Source: Bradyrhizobium sp. CSA207 (GTDB taxonomy: Bacteria > Pseudomonadota > Alphaproteobacteria > Rhizobiales > Xanthobacteraceae). Taken from it: 64,000 nt of DNA. The translations under genes were made by a program, and so were the position numbers. The DNA lies in assembly GCF_029051685.1 (NCBI RefSeq), contig NZ_JAACFT010000012.1:1-64000 (forward strand), written 5' to 3'. The notes below the pieces were generated by a model. It did not search any database. It worked only from the letters and a program-made list of their open reading frames with translations, and was not told the DNA's origin. This document shows positions 32,600 to 40,806 of this stretch, piece after piece (the stretch's first letter is position 1; each line of letters starts with the position of its first letter).

Positions 32600-33739
32600 C
32601 TATTTCGGATGCCACCAGCGACCGCCGATGACGACACCTTCGGAGACGATCTTGCGGTCGCCGATCAGATGCTCGCCGACGACGTCCTCATAATCGAACT
32701 GGCCTTCCCTCACCGAGATCAGCGTGGCGTCGCCGACGCAGCCCGGCTTGAGGCTGCCGAGTTCGGGACGCCGCACCGCCATGGCCGCGTTCACAGTCGA
32801 TGCGGCAATCACATCCGAGAGCTTCATGCCCATGCACAGGAATTTCGACATGGTCGTCACCTGGTCGTAGGCCGGGCCGTCGATGCAGAGCAGGTGGATG
32901 TCGGAGGAAATTGTGTCCGGATAAAATCCGTTGGCGAGCATCGCGCGCGCGGTCTTGAACGCGAACGAGCCCTTGCCGTGGCCGATGTCGAACAGCACGC
33001 CGCGCTCGCGCGCGTCCAGCGCTGCCCTCTTCACCGTCCCTTGCGCGGTCGCCGGCGTGTTCGGGAAGGGCCGGAAAGCATGGGTGAGCACGTCGCCGGG
33101 GCGCAGTCGTGCCAGCACCTCCTCATAGCTCGGCGGCGGGTGGTCGATATGCGCCATCAAGGGCATGCCGACCTCATTTGCGACCTCGAGCGCGATATCG
33201 AGCGGCACGATCCCCGACGTGCCCGAGGCGTGCAGGCCGACGCGCACCTTGATGCCGACGATGAGGTCGCGGTTGGCATCCGCCACCTTGGCTGCATCGA
33301 TCGGATTCATCAGCCGCAACTCCTCGCTCTCGCCGACCATGATCCGGTGCGAGAAGCCGAAGATGCCGGCATGGGAGACGTGCAGATAGGCGAGGATGCG
33401 GACCTGGCTCGGCTCGATCACGTGCTTGCGGAACCCGGCAAAGTTGCCGGGGCCGGCGCTGCCGGTATCGACCGCGGTGGTGACGCCGGAGGTGCGGCAA
33501 AACTCCTCGGCATCGATGCCGAGCGAGGTGCCGCCCCAATAGACGTGGGTGTGCAGATCGATCAGTCCCGGCGTCACGATCAGCTGCGAGACGTCGCGCA
33601 CCTCGGTGGCAGGATCGGCCCTGAGCCCGCTGCCCACCGCAGCGACCTTGCCGCCGGCAAAGGCGACGTCCAGCACGGCATCGAGCTTCTGGGACGGGTC
33701 GATCACACGGCCGCCGCGCAGGATCAAGTCGAAAGGCAT
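32600..33739 (-). CDS. Amidohydrolase/deacetylase family metallohydrolase
   Basis: A 379-residue amidohydrolase-superfamily enzyme. The opening FDLILRGGRVIDPSQKLDAVLDVAFAGGKV is the usual beta-sandwich start. Metal ligands are visible in GLIDLHTHVYWGG (HxH near residue 62), a possible bridging Lys in VGIKVRV, His in MAHIDHPP and THAFRP, and Asp in SSDIHLL near 280. The family is dihydroorotase-like, including D-aminoacylase and EF_0837-type deacetylases. Hydrolysis of an N-acyl amino acid or cyclic amide is likely. GGAG precedes ATG 33739. No pyrimidine or peptidoglycan genes sit beside it to give a substrate. Confidence 0.85.
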   Translation of the reverse strand: MPFDLILRGGRVIDPSQKLDAVLDVAFAGGKVAAVGSGLRADPATEVRDVSQLIVTPGLIDLHTHVYWGGTSLGIDAEEFCRTSGVTTAVDTGSAGPGNFAGFRKHVIEPSQVRILAYLHVSHAGIFGFSHRIMVGESEELRLMNPIDAAKVADANRDLIVGIKVRVGLHASGTSGIVPLDIALEVANEVGMPLMAHIDHPPPSYEEVLARLRPGDVLTHAFRPFPNTPATAQGTVKRAALDARERGVLFDIGHGKGSFAFKTARAMLANGFYPDTISSDIHLLCIDGPAYDQVTTMSKFLCMGMKLSDVIAASTVNAAMAVRRPELGSLKPGCVGDATLISVREGQFDYEDVVGEHLIGDRKIVSEGVVIGGRWWHPK

Positions 33740-34118
33740 TGTCGTCTCCGGATGGGGCAGTGTGGCGCGGTCGGCATGTCAGCCGGGCCAGCAAGGAAGG
33801 AAGCCTTTCGGTTCTAGCAATTTTTGCGCCGACGAGCGCGGCAAACAGCGACGATTGCGCATGAGAAAATGGCGAGCAATCTGGCGATCCCGGGAAGACT
33901 CGAACTTCCGACCTACGGTTTAGGAAACCGTCGCTCTATCCGGCTGAGCTACGGGACCGCGGAACCCGCTCGGCGGGTTCGGCCCCCTCATAGCAGAGCA
34001 GGATGCAGTTCGCCAGCCGCAAGGCCGGCCGGCAATCTGCCGCTCGGCTCATCGTCAACCTGCACTTGGCGGCTGTACAATCGGCTCCGAGCCCAAACTC
34101 TGGTTAGGAGCCGCCATC
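33740..34118. other. Intergenic region containing tRNA-Arg
   Basis: Apart from the tRNA gene at 33882-33958, these 379 bases show no protein gene. I looked for a duplicated tRNA 3' end and an integrase, as signs of an integrated element, and found neither. Confidence 0.6.
33882..33958 (-). tRNA. tRNA-Arg (anticodon CCT)
   Basis: Read on the minus strand, the gene begins GGTCCCGTAGCTCAGCCGG and folds into a full cloverleaf. The acceptor stem GGTCCCG pairs with CGGGATC with one G-U, followed by discriminator G and an encoded CCA. The D-arm GCTC pairs with GAGC. The anticodon arm ACGGT-TTCCTAA-ACCGT gives anticodon CCT, which reads AGG. The T-arm contains GTTCGAGTC. Length 77 including CCA. The neighbourhood has no integrase. 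Confidence 0.95.
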
Positions 34119-34484
34119 ATGATCGAGGGCATCAGCGCCATCACTCTCGCCATCCACGACATGCGCCGTGCCGTGCAGTTCTACCGCTCGCTCGGATTCG
34201 AGATCCTGCACGGCGGTGAGGCTGCCCCGTTCACGAGCTTTCGCGCCGGCACGGGTTATCTCAATCTGACTGTGCAGCCGGACAAGCGCTGGTCCTGGTG
34301 GGGGCGCGTCATCTTCTACGTCGCCGACGTCGACGCGATCTACGAACGCGCGCTGGCAGCGGGATGGCAGCCGAGCACCACGCCACGCGATGCCGAATGG
34401 GGCGAGCGCTACTTTCATCTCACTGACCTCGATGGTCATGAGCTCAGTTTTGCCCGGCCATTGTCCCGACCGAAGTTGTCCTGA
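34119..34484 (+). CDS. VOC-family (glyoxalase/bleomycin-resistance-like) protein
   Basis: A 121-residue single vicinal-oxygen-chelate unit. It opens GISAITLAIHDMRRAVQFYRSLGFEILHGGE, the typical first beta-alpha-beta module with His/Gln-type metal ligand positions. It closes RYFHLTDLDGHELSFARPL, where the final Glu is the usual last metal ligand. The WSWWGRVIFYVADVDAIYERALAAGW middle is typical of the family. It acts as a dimer in the cytoplasm. Lyase, isomerase or resistance functions cannot be told apart. AGGAGCC precedes the ATG. Confidence 0.85.
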   Translation: MIEGISAITLAIHDMRRAVQFYRSLGFEILHGGEAAPFTSFRAGTGYLNLTVQPDKRWSWWGRVIFYVADVDAIYERALAAGWQPSTTPRDAEWGERYFHLTDLDGHELSFARPLSRPKLS

Positions 34485-34608
34485 CCAAATAAGTCACATC
34501 CACTGACGCTCCCAACGCGCAAGTAGCGCTATCTCGGCCGCTGTGGCAAACTCGGCGCGGTTTCCTCAAGCGAGAATTCTATCTGGGTTCTAACCAGGGA
34601 GGACGACC

Positions 34609-34902
34609 ATGGTAACCTATGTCGTGCTGGGAAACTTCACTGATCAGGGAGTCCGGAATGTCAAGGACTCGCCGAAGCGGGCCGAGGCCTTCAAGGAGAT
34701 GGCCAAAACGTTCGGCGTGACTGTGAAAGAGATCGCCTGGACGCAAGGACGGTATGACATTGTAACCGTTCTCGAGGCTCCGGATGAGGCTGCCGCGATG
34801 TCGCTCAGCCTTAGTCTCAGCGCACTCGGCAATGTCCGCACCGAAACGCTGCGCGCGTTTTCGGCAGCAGATATGACAAAGATCGTCGGCAAGATGCTCT
34901 GA
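34609..34902 (+). CDS. GYD-domain protein
   Basis: A 97-residue protein of the GYD (DUF1330-like ferredoxin-fold) family. It has TYVVLGNFTDQGVRNVKDSPKRAEAFKEMA, then the diagnostic WTQGRYDIVTVLEAPDEAAAMSLSL and the C-terminal LGNVRTETLRAFS. Members are small cytoplasmic dimeric proteins of unknown function. GGGAGGA precedes ATG 34609. It is a single gene downstream of the VOC gene but 124 bases away. Confidence 0.85.
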   Translation: MVTYVVLGNFTDQGVRNVKDSPKRAEAFKEMAKTFGVTVKEIAWTQGRYDIVTVLEAPDEAAAMSLSLSLSALGNVRTETLRAFSAADMTKIVGKML

Positions 34903-35120
34903 CGCTCAAGCCCGCGCGAGCGCACCCGGACCTGGGATGGCAATCCCGGGAAGAGGCTGTCGTGTCCTGATATTGTTGTCGCACGACCTGGCCCCAACAG
35001 CTGACCTGCTTGTCGAAGAACGTCTCGAACGCGTTCGTATCCTCAAGCAGCGCGGTCATCTTCTGCCGTCTCCTTGAGCGGCGTCGCGATCGAATCGCGG
35101 TCGGCGCTGCCCTGATTTGA

Positions 35121-35759
35121 TTATGATTTTCCATAAGAGCCCTGATAGCGGCCCTCGCGGATCGCCTTCAGGGTCTCCTCCTCGCGCACGATCTGGGCGC
35201 GCACCGCTTCCAGCAGGCTTGCGGCGGTCGCAGCGGGAAACGACACCACGCCGTCCTCGTCGCCCACCACGATGTCACCGGGCGAGATCACGCTGCCGCC
35301 GATCGTAACAGGCACGTTGATCTCGCCGGGACCGTTCTTGTAGGGACCGCGGTGGATCACCGCGCGGGCAAAGCAGGGAAAGTCGTCCGCAGCGAAGGCC
35401 GCGACGTCCCGGATCGCGCCGTCGATCACATAGCCTTCCGCTTTGCGCCACTGCGCGATGTTCTTCATGATCTCGCCGACCAGCGCCCGGGTCTCGTCGC
35501 CGCCGCCATCGACCACGATGACGTCGCCGGGCCCGACCAGCTCGAGCGCGCGGTGGATCGCGAGATTGTCGCCGGGACGGGTGCGCACCGTGAAGGCCGT
35601 CCCCACCAGCTTGCCGCTGCGATGTTGGGGCTTTAGCCCCACCGCGCCGGGCAGCCGGGCGAGATTATCGGAAATAATCGAGGTCGGCGCGTTCCTGAAT
35701 CCCTCGATCATATCGGCCGGCGGCTTCGGCACGCTGTTCGCAGCGATGGTAACGGTCAT
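35121..35759 (-). CDS. RraA-like / HMG-CHA aldolase family protein
   Basis: A 212-residue protein of the RraA / 4-hydroxy-4-methyl-2-oxoglutarate aldolase family. GTAFTVRTRPGDNLAIHRALE and DVIVVDGGGDETRALVGEIM form the core, and VIDGAIRDVAAFAADDFPCFARAV contains the Arg-Asp pair that positions pyruvate and the metal in the aldolases. Those residues favour an aldolase or oxaloacetate decarboxylase activity over the RNase E-inhibitor role. It follows a (frameshifted) CoA ligase gene by 27 bases on the same strand. Aromatic meta-cleavage pathways use such aldolases, but no other pathway gene is beside it. Confidence 0.85.
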   Translation of the reverse strand: MTVTIAANSVPKPPADMIEGFRNAPTSIISDNLARLPGAVGLKPQHRSGKLVGTAFTVRTRPGDNLAIHRALELVGPGDVIVVDGGGDETRALVGEIMKNIAQWRKAEGYVIDGAIRDVAAFAADDFPCFARAVIHRGPYKNGPGEINVPVTIGGSVISPGDIVVGDEDGVVSFPAATAASLLEAVRAQIVREEETLKAIREGRYQGSYGKS

Positions 35760-35786
35760 GAAACTCCAGTCCTTCCGTGATGTCTC

Positions 35787-37305
35787 TTAGTCGACGTGCG
35801 CCTGCGCCTTGGACGGCGTGATGCGGAATGCCCGCCCCTCCTTCATCCACGCCGCGCGCTCGTCGCGCAACAGCGTGCGGCGAACTTTTCCGGAATCATC
35901 GCGCGGCGGGGCGCTGACGATCTCAAAGCTCTCAGGATGCTTGTAGCGGCTGAGCCTGTCCTTGAGGAAATTCGGCCATGCTATCGGCGATCGCCTGCCC
36001 GTCTGCGCCGGGCTCGGGTTCGATGATGGCGTGCACGCGCTGACCGAACTCCGGATCGGGCAATCCCACCACCACGCAGGAGCGGACGCCGGGAGCGGCG
36101 GAGACCGCGGCCTCGACTTCGGCCGGATAGATATTGGCGCCGCCGCGCAGCACCATGTCGGCGAGGCGATCGCCGAGATAGAGATAACCTTCGGCATCCA
36201 GCCTGCCGATATCGCCGAGCGACTCCCAGCCATCGGCGCGACGCTTCGGCTCGGCGCCGAGATAGTGATAGGTGGCATCCGTGCCGTCATTGTTGAGGAA
36301 ATAGATCTCGCCGGTCTCGCCCGGCGCGACGTCGTTGCCGTCCTCGCCAATGATGCGCAGCTTCGCCGTCTCGCCGATCTTGCCGACCGAGCCCTTGTGC
36401 GCCAGCCATTCCGTGCCCGAAATGACGCAGGCGCCCTGCCGCTCAGTGCCGCCATACAGCTCCCAGATCCGCTCCGGTCCGAGCCAGGCGATCCAGTTCT
36501 CCTTCAGCCAGGGCGGCATCGGAGCTGCCATGTGGAACACGGTCTGCAAGCTCGACACATCGTAGGCGTTGCGCACGTTCTCCGGCAGTGCCCAGATCCG
36601 GTGCATCATGGTCGGAACGAAATTGACCCATTGCACGCGCTCGCGCTCGATCAGGCGCAGCGTCTCTTCGGCATCGAACTTGACGAGACCGGTCAGCTTG
36701 CCGCCGGCGAACAGCGCGTAGTGCGACAGGATGAACGGCGCATTGTGGTAGAGCGGGCCCGGATTGAGCAGCGAGGCGCCGACGGGGATGTTGAGCGGCG
36801 GCGCAGCGACGGTGTCGGTCACCGCCGGCTGGTGATCGAGAATCACTTTCGGCCGGCCGGTCGAGCCGCCGCTGGTCATGGCTTTCCAGTAGCGCGCCAC
36901 CGGCGGGGTGAGCGGCTCGTCCGAAAATCCATCCGGCGCGAAATCCGCAGGCAGGCGGTTCGGCGCATTCCAGTCGGCCTCGCCGCCGACCACCAGCGCC
37001 GGCTTCAAAATATCGAGCACGGCGGCGGCTTCGCCGCGCGGCAGCCGCCATGACAGCGAGGTCGGCGTCGCACCGCATTTCCACACCGCAAAGCTGGTCT
37101 CGAAAAATGCGTTGCCGTTCGGCAATCCGATTGCGGCGAAATCGCCGGGCTTCACGCCCTTGGCGGCAAACGCCTGCGCGCGCCGGTTCGCACCGCGCTC
37201 GAGCTCATCCCATGTCAGCGTGTCCTGCCCGTGGCGGACGGCGATCGTGCCTTGCGGCTTGCGTTCTGCGTACCAGCGCGGCACGTCGGACAGGGGCAGC
37301 AGCAT
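35787..37305 (-). pseudogene. AMP-dependent acyl/aryl-CoA ligase, split by a one-base frameshift
   Basis: An ANL-family ligase of about 505 residues if repaired. The N-terminal frame carries MTSGGSTGRPKVILDHQ (P-loop), ELYGGTERQGACVISG and the hinge GDRLADMVLRGGANIYPAEVE. That frame goes off-family after SMAEF near position 35970. The family sequence resumes in the next frame with LKDRLSRYKHPESFEIV and the terminal catalytic-lysine region DDSGKVRRTLLRDE. Removing one A from the AAA run at 35968-35970 (a T on the coding strand) restores one reading frame. The catalytic lysine segment is thus lost in the actual frame. It is either a recent pseudogene or a sequencing indel. Same strand as the RraA-like gene. 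Confidence 0.85.
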
Positions 37306-37536
37306 CAGGCGTTTCCACTTCGTCTTCTTGGCGTCACCTCAGTATGAGGCGTTTGCAGGACGAAGTGTAACAGCCGGCCGGCCCGGCGCTGTGACTCCCG
37401 AGCCACGTCAAGCAAAAAATGTCAGCAACACAGACCGGAAATTGAGGGGTTCCACGGGTGACAAGCCGGCGATAAACGGGCAAAAATCAGGCCCGACTCA
37501 GTCCGGGTTGAGTTTTGCAAGGAATGCTCTCGTAGA

Positions 37537-38166
37537 ATGTCGTCCGTGTCTGCATCGCGTCGTGCGGCGCTGCCTCTCGTTGCCGCAGCAGGATTTCTGC
37601 TGACGACGCCGCATGCCCACGCCCAATGGTGGAAGCGGGCGCCGGTCGATTTCGAGGAATGCGCCGACGCCGCCGAGAAAGCCGCGACCAAGGCCGAGAA
37701 GACGGCCGCGCTTGCCGAGTGCAATGCCAAGTTCGCCGGGCGGCGCAAGGCGGGCGGCGGCTACAGCTATTACGACTTCCTCCAGGATCGCACCTTCGAC
37801 ATCGCCGGGCCCAATCCGACGCCGGAGGAGCAGAAGAAGATCGACGAATCCTACACCGCCTATCTCGCCAACCAGCGCCGCAGCAATGTGGCGGAAGCGG
37901 CCGCGCGGCAGCAGCGCGAGCAGCAGGAGCAGCAACAGCTCCAGCAAGTCGCGTTGCGAACCGAGGTCGCGCGCGTGCCGGTGCCCGTGCCGGTCGAACG
38001 GCCGAAAGTCCAGCAGGCGGTGGCCGGCGACGCGCGATCGCGACCCAAGGGCGCACCCTGCATCAAGGGCTCATTCTCCTGCGAATGGCCGCGATTGTCG
38101 GAAAGCTTGAACGACCTGAAGAAGCTGTTCAACCCGACGCCGAGCAAGCCGGCGAAGAAGGGCTGA
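37537..38166 (+). CDS. Exported hypothetical protein, coiled and Gln/Arg-rich
   Basis: A 209-residue protein with a Tat-like or Sec signal (SRRAALPLVAAAGFLLTTPHAHA, cleavage after AHA near 29). The mature part has ECADAAEKAATKAEKTAALAECNAKF, then GGGYSYYDFLQDRTFDIAGPNPTPEEQKKID. A helical Gln/Glu-rich segment (about residues 115-145) and a Val-Pro stretch VARVPVPVPVERP follow, then a C-terminal part with CIKGSFSCEWP. The family is not recognised beyond similarity to unnamed rhizobial periplasmic proteins. The cysteine pairs suggest disulfide bonds. The start has no strong ribosome-binding site. Confidence 0.7.
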   Translation: MSSVSASRRAALPLVAAAGFLLTTPHAHAQWWKRAPVDFEECADAAEKAATKAEKTAALAECNAKFAGRRKAGGGYSYYDFLQDRTFDIAGPNPTPEEQKKIDESYTAYLANQRRSNVAEAAARQQREQQEQQQLQQVALRTEVARVPVPVPVERPKVQQAVAGDARSRPKGAPCIKGSFSCEWPRLSESLNDLKKLFNPTPSKPAKKG

Positions 38167-38180
38167 GCGGCGGCCACAGG

Positions 38181-38260
38181 CGTCATTGCGAGCGCAGCGA
38201 AGCAATCCAGAGCCTCTCCGCGGACGGATTCTGGATCGCTTCGCTGCGCTCGCAATGACG
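38181..38260. repeat. Dispersed inverted repeat, CGTCATTGCGAGCG family (copy 1)
   Basis: CGTCATTGCGAGCGCAGCG with AAGCAATCCAG is mirrored by TGGATCGCTTCGCTGCG and CTCGCAATGACG at the other end, with a 20-base middle. Copies 2 and 3 are at 46889 and 48388. It can form a long hairpin 15 bases after the stop of the exported hypothetical gene. Confidence 0.85.
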
Positions 38261-38338
38261 AGTTGGATGGAGATTTGCACTAAACCATCCGCGCAGTCGT
38301 CCCGGTGGAGAGCTGGAGCGACGGCGGAGAGCGTGGCC

Positions 38339-38554
38339 TCAGTTCGTGCGCTTCTTCTTGCTTCGCTTGGGCGTCACCACCGGCGGGGTGATCGGCGCTG
38401 CTGTCGTTGTTGATCCGCCCAGCGTCTTCCGACTCTCCTGCAGTCGCGCGTCGTAGCCGGGAGAGTTCATGACGGTCGGCGGCCTTGCCGCCGCGAACGT
38501 GGAAGCGCCGCAAAGGGCCGCCAAAGCGAGCCCGGTCATCAAACAACGCCTCAT
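38339..38554 (-). CDS. Small exported hypothetical protein
   Basis: A 71-residue protein with a signal peptide (MRRCLMTGLALAALCGASTFAAA). A short polar tail follows: RPPTVMNSPGYDARLQESRK, a Thr/Pro-rich stretch (STTTAAPITPPVV), and the basic end KRSKKKRTN. Such short basic-tailed exported proteins are common in Bradyrhizobium and have no known role. ATG 38554 is chosen as the start of the signal peptide; an ATG at 38578 is possible. It follows the PanE-like gene by about 27 bases on the same strand and may be co-transcribed. Confidence 0.6.
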   Translation of the reverse strand: MRRCLMTGLALAALCGASTFAAARPPTVMNSPGYDARLQESRKTLGGSTTTAAPITPPVVTPKRSKKKRTN

Positions 38555-38581
38555 CGCGCTCTCTCCCGTCGTGCTCAAGCG

Positions 38582-39583
38582 CTACCCCCGGATCTGCCGC
38601 GGCGTCAGACGCGGGGGGCCATTCCCCGCAGCTTCGGCCTGCTTGATCAGCGCAACAATACGGCGCATCAGCGGCACAGCGACGTCGTTCTGTTCGGCCA
38701 GCGCGATGACCGCGCCCTGGAGATAGTCGATCTCGGTCTTGCGGCCCTGCTTCAGGTCCTGCCACATCGAGGAACGCGCCTCGGGGTCGATCTTCATGGT
38801 CCGCCCCAGGATCAGGTTGAAAATCGCGTCAGGCAATCTCAGCAAGGTCGGCGTCCAGGACATGGGGATCGGCGTCGCCGACACCGGATTGATGCCGGCG
38901 GTCTTCAATGCGGCCAGCCCCTCCGCCATCTGGTCGGCGAACAATTTTCGCCAGTCGCGGTTCGCCAGTTGCGCGGCCAGCGGCATGTCGGACAAGGCGC
39001 TGAGCGCGTTGTTCAAATTGATGATCAGCTTGCCCCATTGCACGCCGGTGATGTCGCGGCTCGCGCGCATCGTGAGACCGGGCACCGAGAGCGCAGCGGC
39101 CGTATTCGCCTCGTCTTCCCCGATATGAATGTCGCCGGAGGTCGAACGATGGAAGCGGCCCTCGCCCATGGCGATCACGTTGAACGGCACCATGCCGGCG
39201 AGCACGCGCCGGCCGCCGAGGCGCTCGCGCAGAACCGCAACATTGCCGATGCCGTTTTGCAAGGACACGATGACTGCATCCTCCGGCGCATGGTGCGCGA
39301 TTTGATCCGCGACTTCAGCTGTATTGGCGCTTTTCACCGTGACCAGCACGATGCCGGCGCTGTGGAAGATCGCGGGATCCTCCGACAGCGCGAGCTGGCC
39401 GGTGCTGAGCTTCCTTTCGGAGCCGTCGAAGTCGGTGAGCCGCAGGCCGAACCGCTCGATCTCGGTCTTCACCCGCGGCCGCACCAGCAGCGCGACGCGG
39501 CGACCGCCGGCCGCCAGCATGCCGCCGACGAGACAGCCGATGGCGCCCGCGCCAGCCACCACGATCGGTCGATCCGTATTCAC
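38582..39583 (-). CDS. 2-dehydropantoate 2-reductase family protein (PanE-like, second copy)
   Basis: A 333-residue ketopantoate-reductase-fold enzyme, distinct from the one at 27.9 kb. The NADP motif IVVAGAGAIGCLVGGMLAAGGRR begins at residue 7. VLVTVKSANTAEVADQIA, VSLQNGIGNVAVLRERLGGR and GVQWGKLIINLNNALSALSDMPL give the cofactor contact and the catalytic Lys near residue 191. The C-terminal helical domain (MWQDLKQGRKTEIDYLQGAVI) is the typical substrate-side motif. This copy is closer to classical PanE than the other. It could supply pantoate for CoA synthesis, or reduce another 2-keto acid. Confidence 0.87.
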   Translation of the reverse strand: MNTDRPIVVAGAGAIGCLVGGMLAAGGRRVALLVRPRVKTEIERFGLRLTDFDGSERKLSTGQLALSEDPAIFHSAGIVLVTVKSANTAEVADQIAHHAPEDAVIVSLQNGIGNVAVLRERLGGRRVLAGMVPFNVIAMGEGRFHRSTSGDIHIGEDEANTAAALSVPGLTMRASRDITGVQWGKLIINLNNALSALSDMPLAAQLANRDWRKLFADQMAEGLAALKTAGINPVSATPIPMSWTPTLLRLPDAIFNLILGRTMKIDPEARSSMWQDLKQGRKTEIDYLQGAVIALAEQNDVAVPLMRRIVALIKQAEAAGNGPPRLTPRQIRG

Positions 39584-39728
39584 CTGGCCACGCTCCCGAA
39601 ATGACCCGCCCTCGATAGCAGAGCAAACACCCGCTGCCCATTCCCGCGGTTGCGGCGCAATCGCCTTGTAACCGTCATGAGAGCCTCATATGTTTTCGAA
39701 CGGGGCTTGTTACCGGCAGGAGAACGCC

Positions 39729-40310
39729 ATGGGTTTGCTCGACGTCCTCAACGGCATGCAGAACGGCCCGCGCGGCCCAAGCGCGCCGAGTTCTCAATCC
39801 TCATCCAGCGGCGGCATGTCGCCCATGACCATGGCGATCCTCGGCCTGCTCGCCTGGAAGGCATTCAAGCATTTGAGCGGCAACCAATCCGGCAGCGCAC
39901 CGCAGCCGTCTCCGGCACCGACACCGACGCACCTCCCCCCGGCGGTGAATGCGGGCGCCGGCGGCGGTCTCGGTGACCTGCTGAAGGGTGGTCTCGGCGG
40001 CCTGCTCGCGGGCGGCGCGGCCGGCAGCGTGCTGAGCGGCGGGCTCGGCGATCTCCTCAACCAGCTCCAGCAGAGCGGTCACGGTGAAACCGCGAGCACC
40101 TGGGTCGGCAAGGGCCAGAACAAGGAGATCGCACCCAACGATCTCGCCAACGCACTCGGCGCCGACCAGATCGAAAGCCTGTCGGCCCAGAGCGGCCTGT
40201 CGCGCGAGGAACTGCTCTCCGGCCTCAGCCAGTATCTGCCGCAGGTGATCGACCATCTGACGCCGGACGGACGGCTGCCGACCGAGCAAGAGATCTCGGG
40301 CAGAGTCTGA
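39729..40310 (+). CDS. YidB-family (DUF937) protein
   Basis: A 193-residue protein. It starts MGLLDVLNGMQNG, the conserved DUF937 opening, followed by a low-complexity Ser/Gly/Pro linker (about residues 15-80) and a Gly/Leu-rich GGLGDLLKGGLGGLLAGGAAGSVLSGGLGDLLNQLQQSG stretch (in part). The conserved C-terminal GHGETASTWVGKGQNKEI and LSGLSQYLPQVIDHLTPDGRLPT complete it. It is a YidB-like cytoplasmic protein of unknown function, tied to stress or cell-envelope conditions in some bacteria. ATG 39729 is preferred, as upstream residues to 39690 are not conserved. It lies 28 bases before a GlsB/YeaQ gene. Confidence 0.85.
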   Translation: MGLLDVLNGMQNGPRGPSAPSSQSSSSGGMSPMTMAILGLLAWKAFKHLSGNQSGSAPQPSPAPTPTHLPPAVNAGAGGGLGDLLKGGLGGLLAGGAAGSVLSGGLGDLLNQLQQSGHGETASTWVGKGQNKEIAPNDLANALGADQIESLSAQSGLSREELLSGLSQYLPQVIDHLTPDGRLPTEQEISGRV

Positions 40311-40338
40311 TTTTAGTCAAAGCGAGGGGAGCACTGAC

Positions 40339-40611
40339 ATGAGCATGGGCGGCCTGTTGTGGATCATCGTCGTCGGCTTCGTCGCCGGCCTCATCGCGCG
40401 CTGGCTCGCGCCGGGACCGAACAATCCGAGCGGCTTCATCCTGACCACCATCCTCGGCATCGTCGGCGCATTCCTGGCGACGTTCATCGGCCAGGCCATC
40501 GGCCACTACGGCCCCGACCAGGGCGCTGGATTCATCATGGCCACCATCGGCGCCGTGGTGGTACTGTTCATCTGGCACCGGCTAGTCGCGAGCGGCGTGA
40601 TCAAGGGGTAG
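40339..40611 (+). CDS. GlsB/YeaQ/YmgE-family stress membrane protein
   Basis: A 90-residue protein with three membrane helices: LLWIIVVGFVAGLIARWLAPG, then FILTTILGIVGAFLATFIGQAIG, and MATIGAVVVLFIWHRLVA. The transglycosylase-associated family signature GFVAGLIAR-P-G and TILGIVGA are visible. Small inner-membrane proteins of this family are induced by general stress; the mechanism is unknown. AGGGGAG precedes ATG 40339. It probably forms a unit with the DUF937 gene upstream. Confidence 0.9.
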   Translation: MSMGGLLWIIVVGFVAGLIARWLAPGPNNPSGFILTTILGIVGAFLATFIGQAIGHYGPDQGAGFIMATIGAVVVLFIWHRLVASGVIKG

Positions 40612-40652
40612 CCCACAGTCGCATTGCGGTGTGGCCCATCGACAAATTCGGT

Positions 40653-40774
40653 GTCGTCCCGGCGAAGGCCGGGATCCATAGCCACCGAATTTGGTTTGGC
40701 GAAGATTGGCAATTGCCGACTTCGCACTACAATTACGGCCTGTGGTTATGGGTCCCGGCCTTCGCCGGGACGAC
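40653..40774. repeat. Dispersed inverted repeat, GTCGTCCCGGCGAAGGCC family (copy 4)
   Basis: The arms GTCGTCCCGGCGAAGGCC and GGCCTTCGCCGGGACGAC are identical to those of copies 1 and 3. The inner ATAGCCACCGAATTTG and TGGTTATGGGTCCC also match. It separates the stress-membrane-protein gene from the convergent SDR gene. Confidence 0.85.
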
Positions 40775-40806
40775 GGTTGTGTTTGTCGCGCTAGCGGAGC
40801 GCGATC

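Noticed and set aside
33882..33958. tRNA-Arg gene as an attachment site for an integrated element
   Set aside because: No integrase gene, no direct repeat of the tRNA 3' end and no change of base composition are seen on either side within the window.
34903..35120. A possible small gene between the GYD protein and the RraA-like gene
   Set aside because: Short open frames exist on both strands, but none has a ribosome-binding site, a recognisable family or the codon pattern of the neighbours.
35960..35980. Programmed frameshift in the CoA ligase gene
   Set aside because: There is no recognisable slippery heptamer, stimulatory stem or internal ribosome-binding site, and ligases of this family are not known to use recoding. 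A mutation or sequencing error is simpler.
37306..37536. A regulatory RNA or riboswitch upstream of the exported hypothetical gene
   Set aside because: I found no conserved riboswitch core, terminator-antiterminator pair or strong stem in this stretch; it appears as ordinary intergenic sequence.
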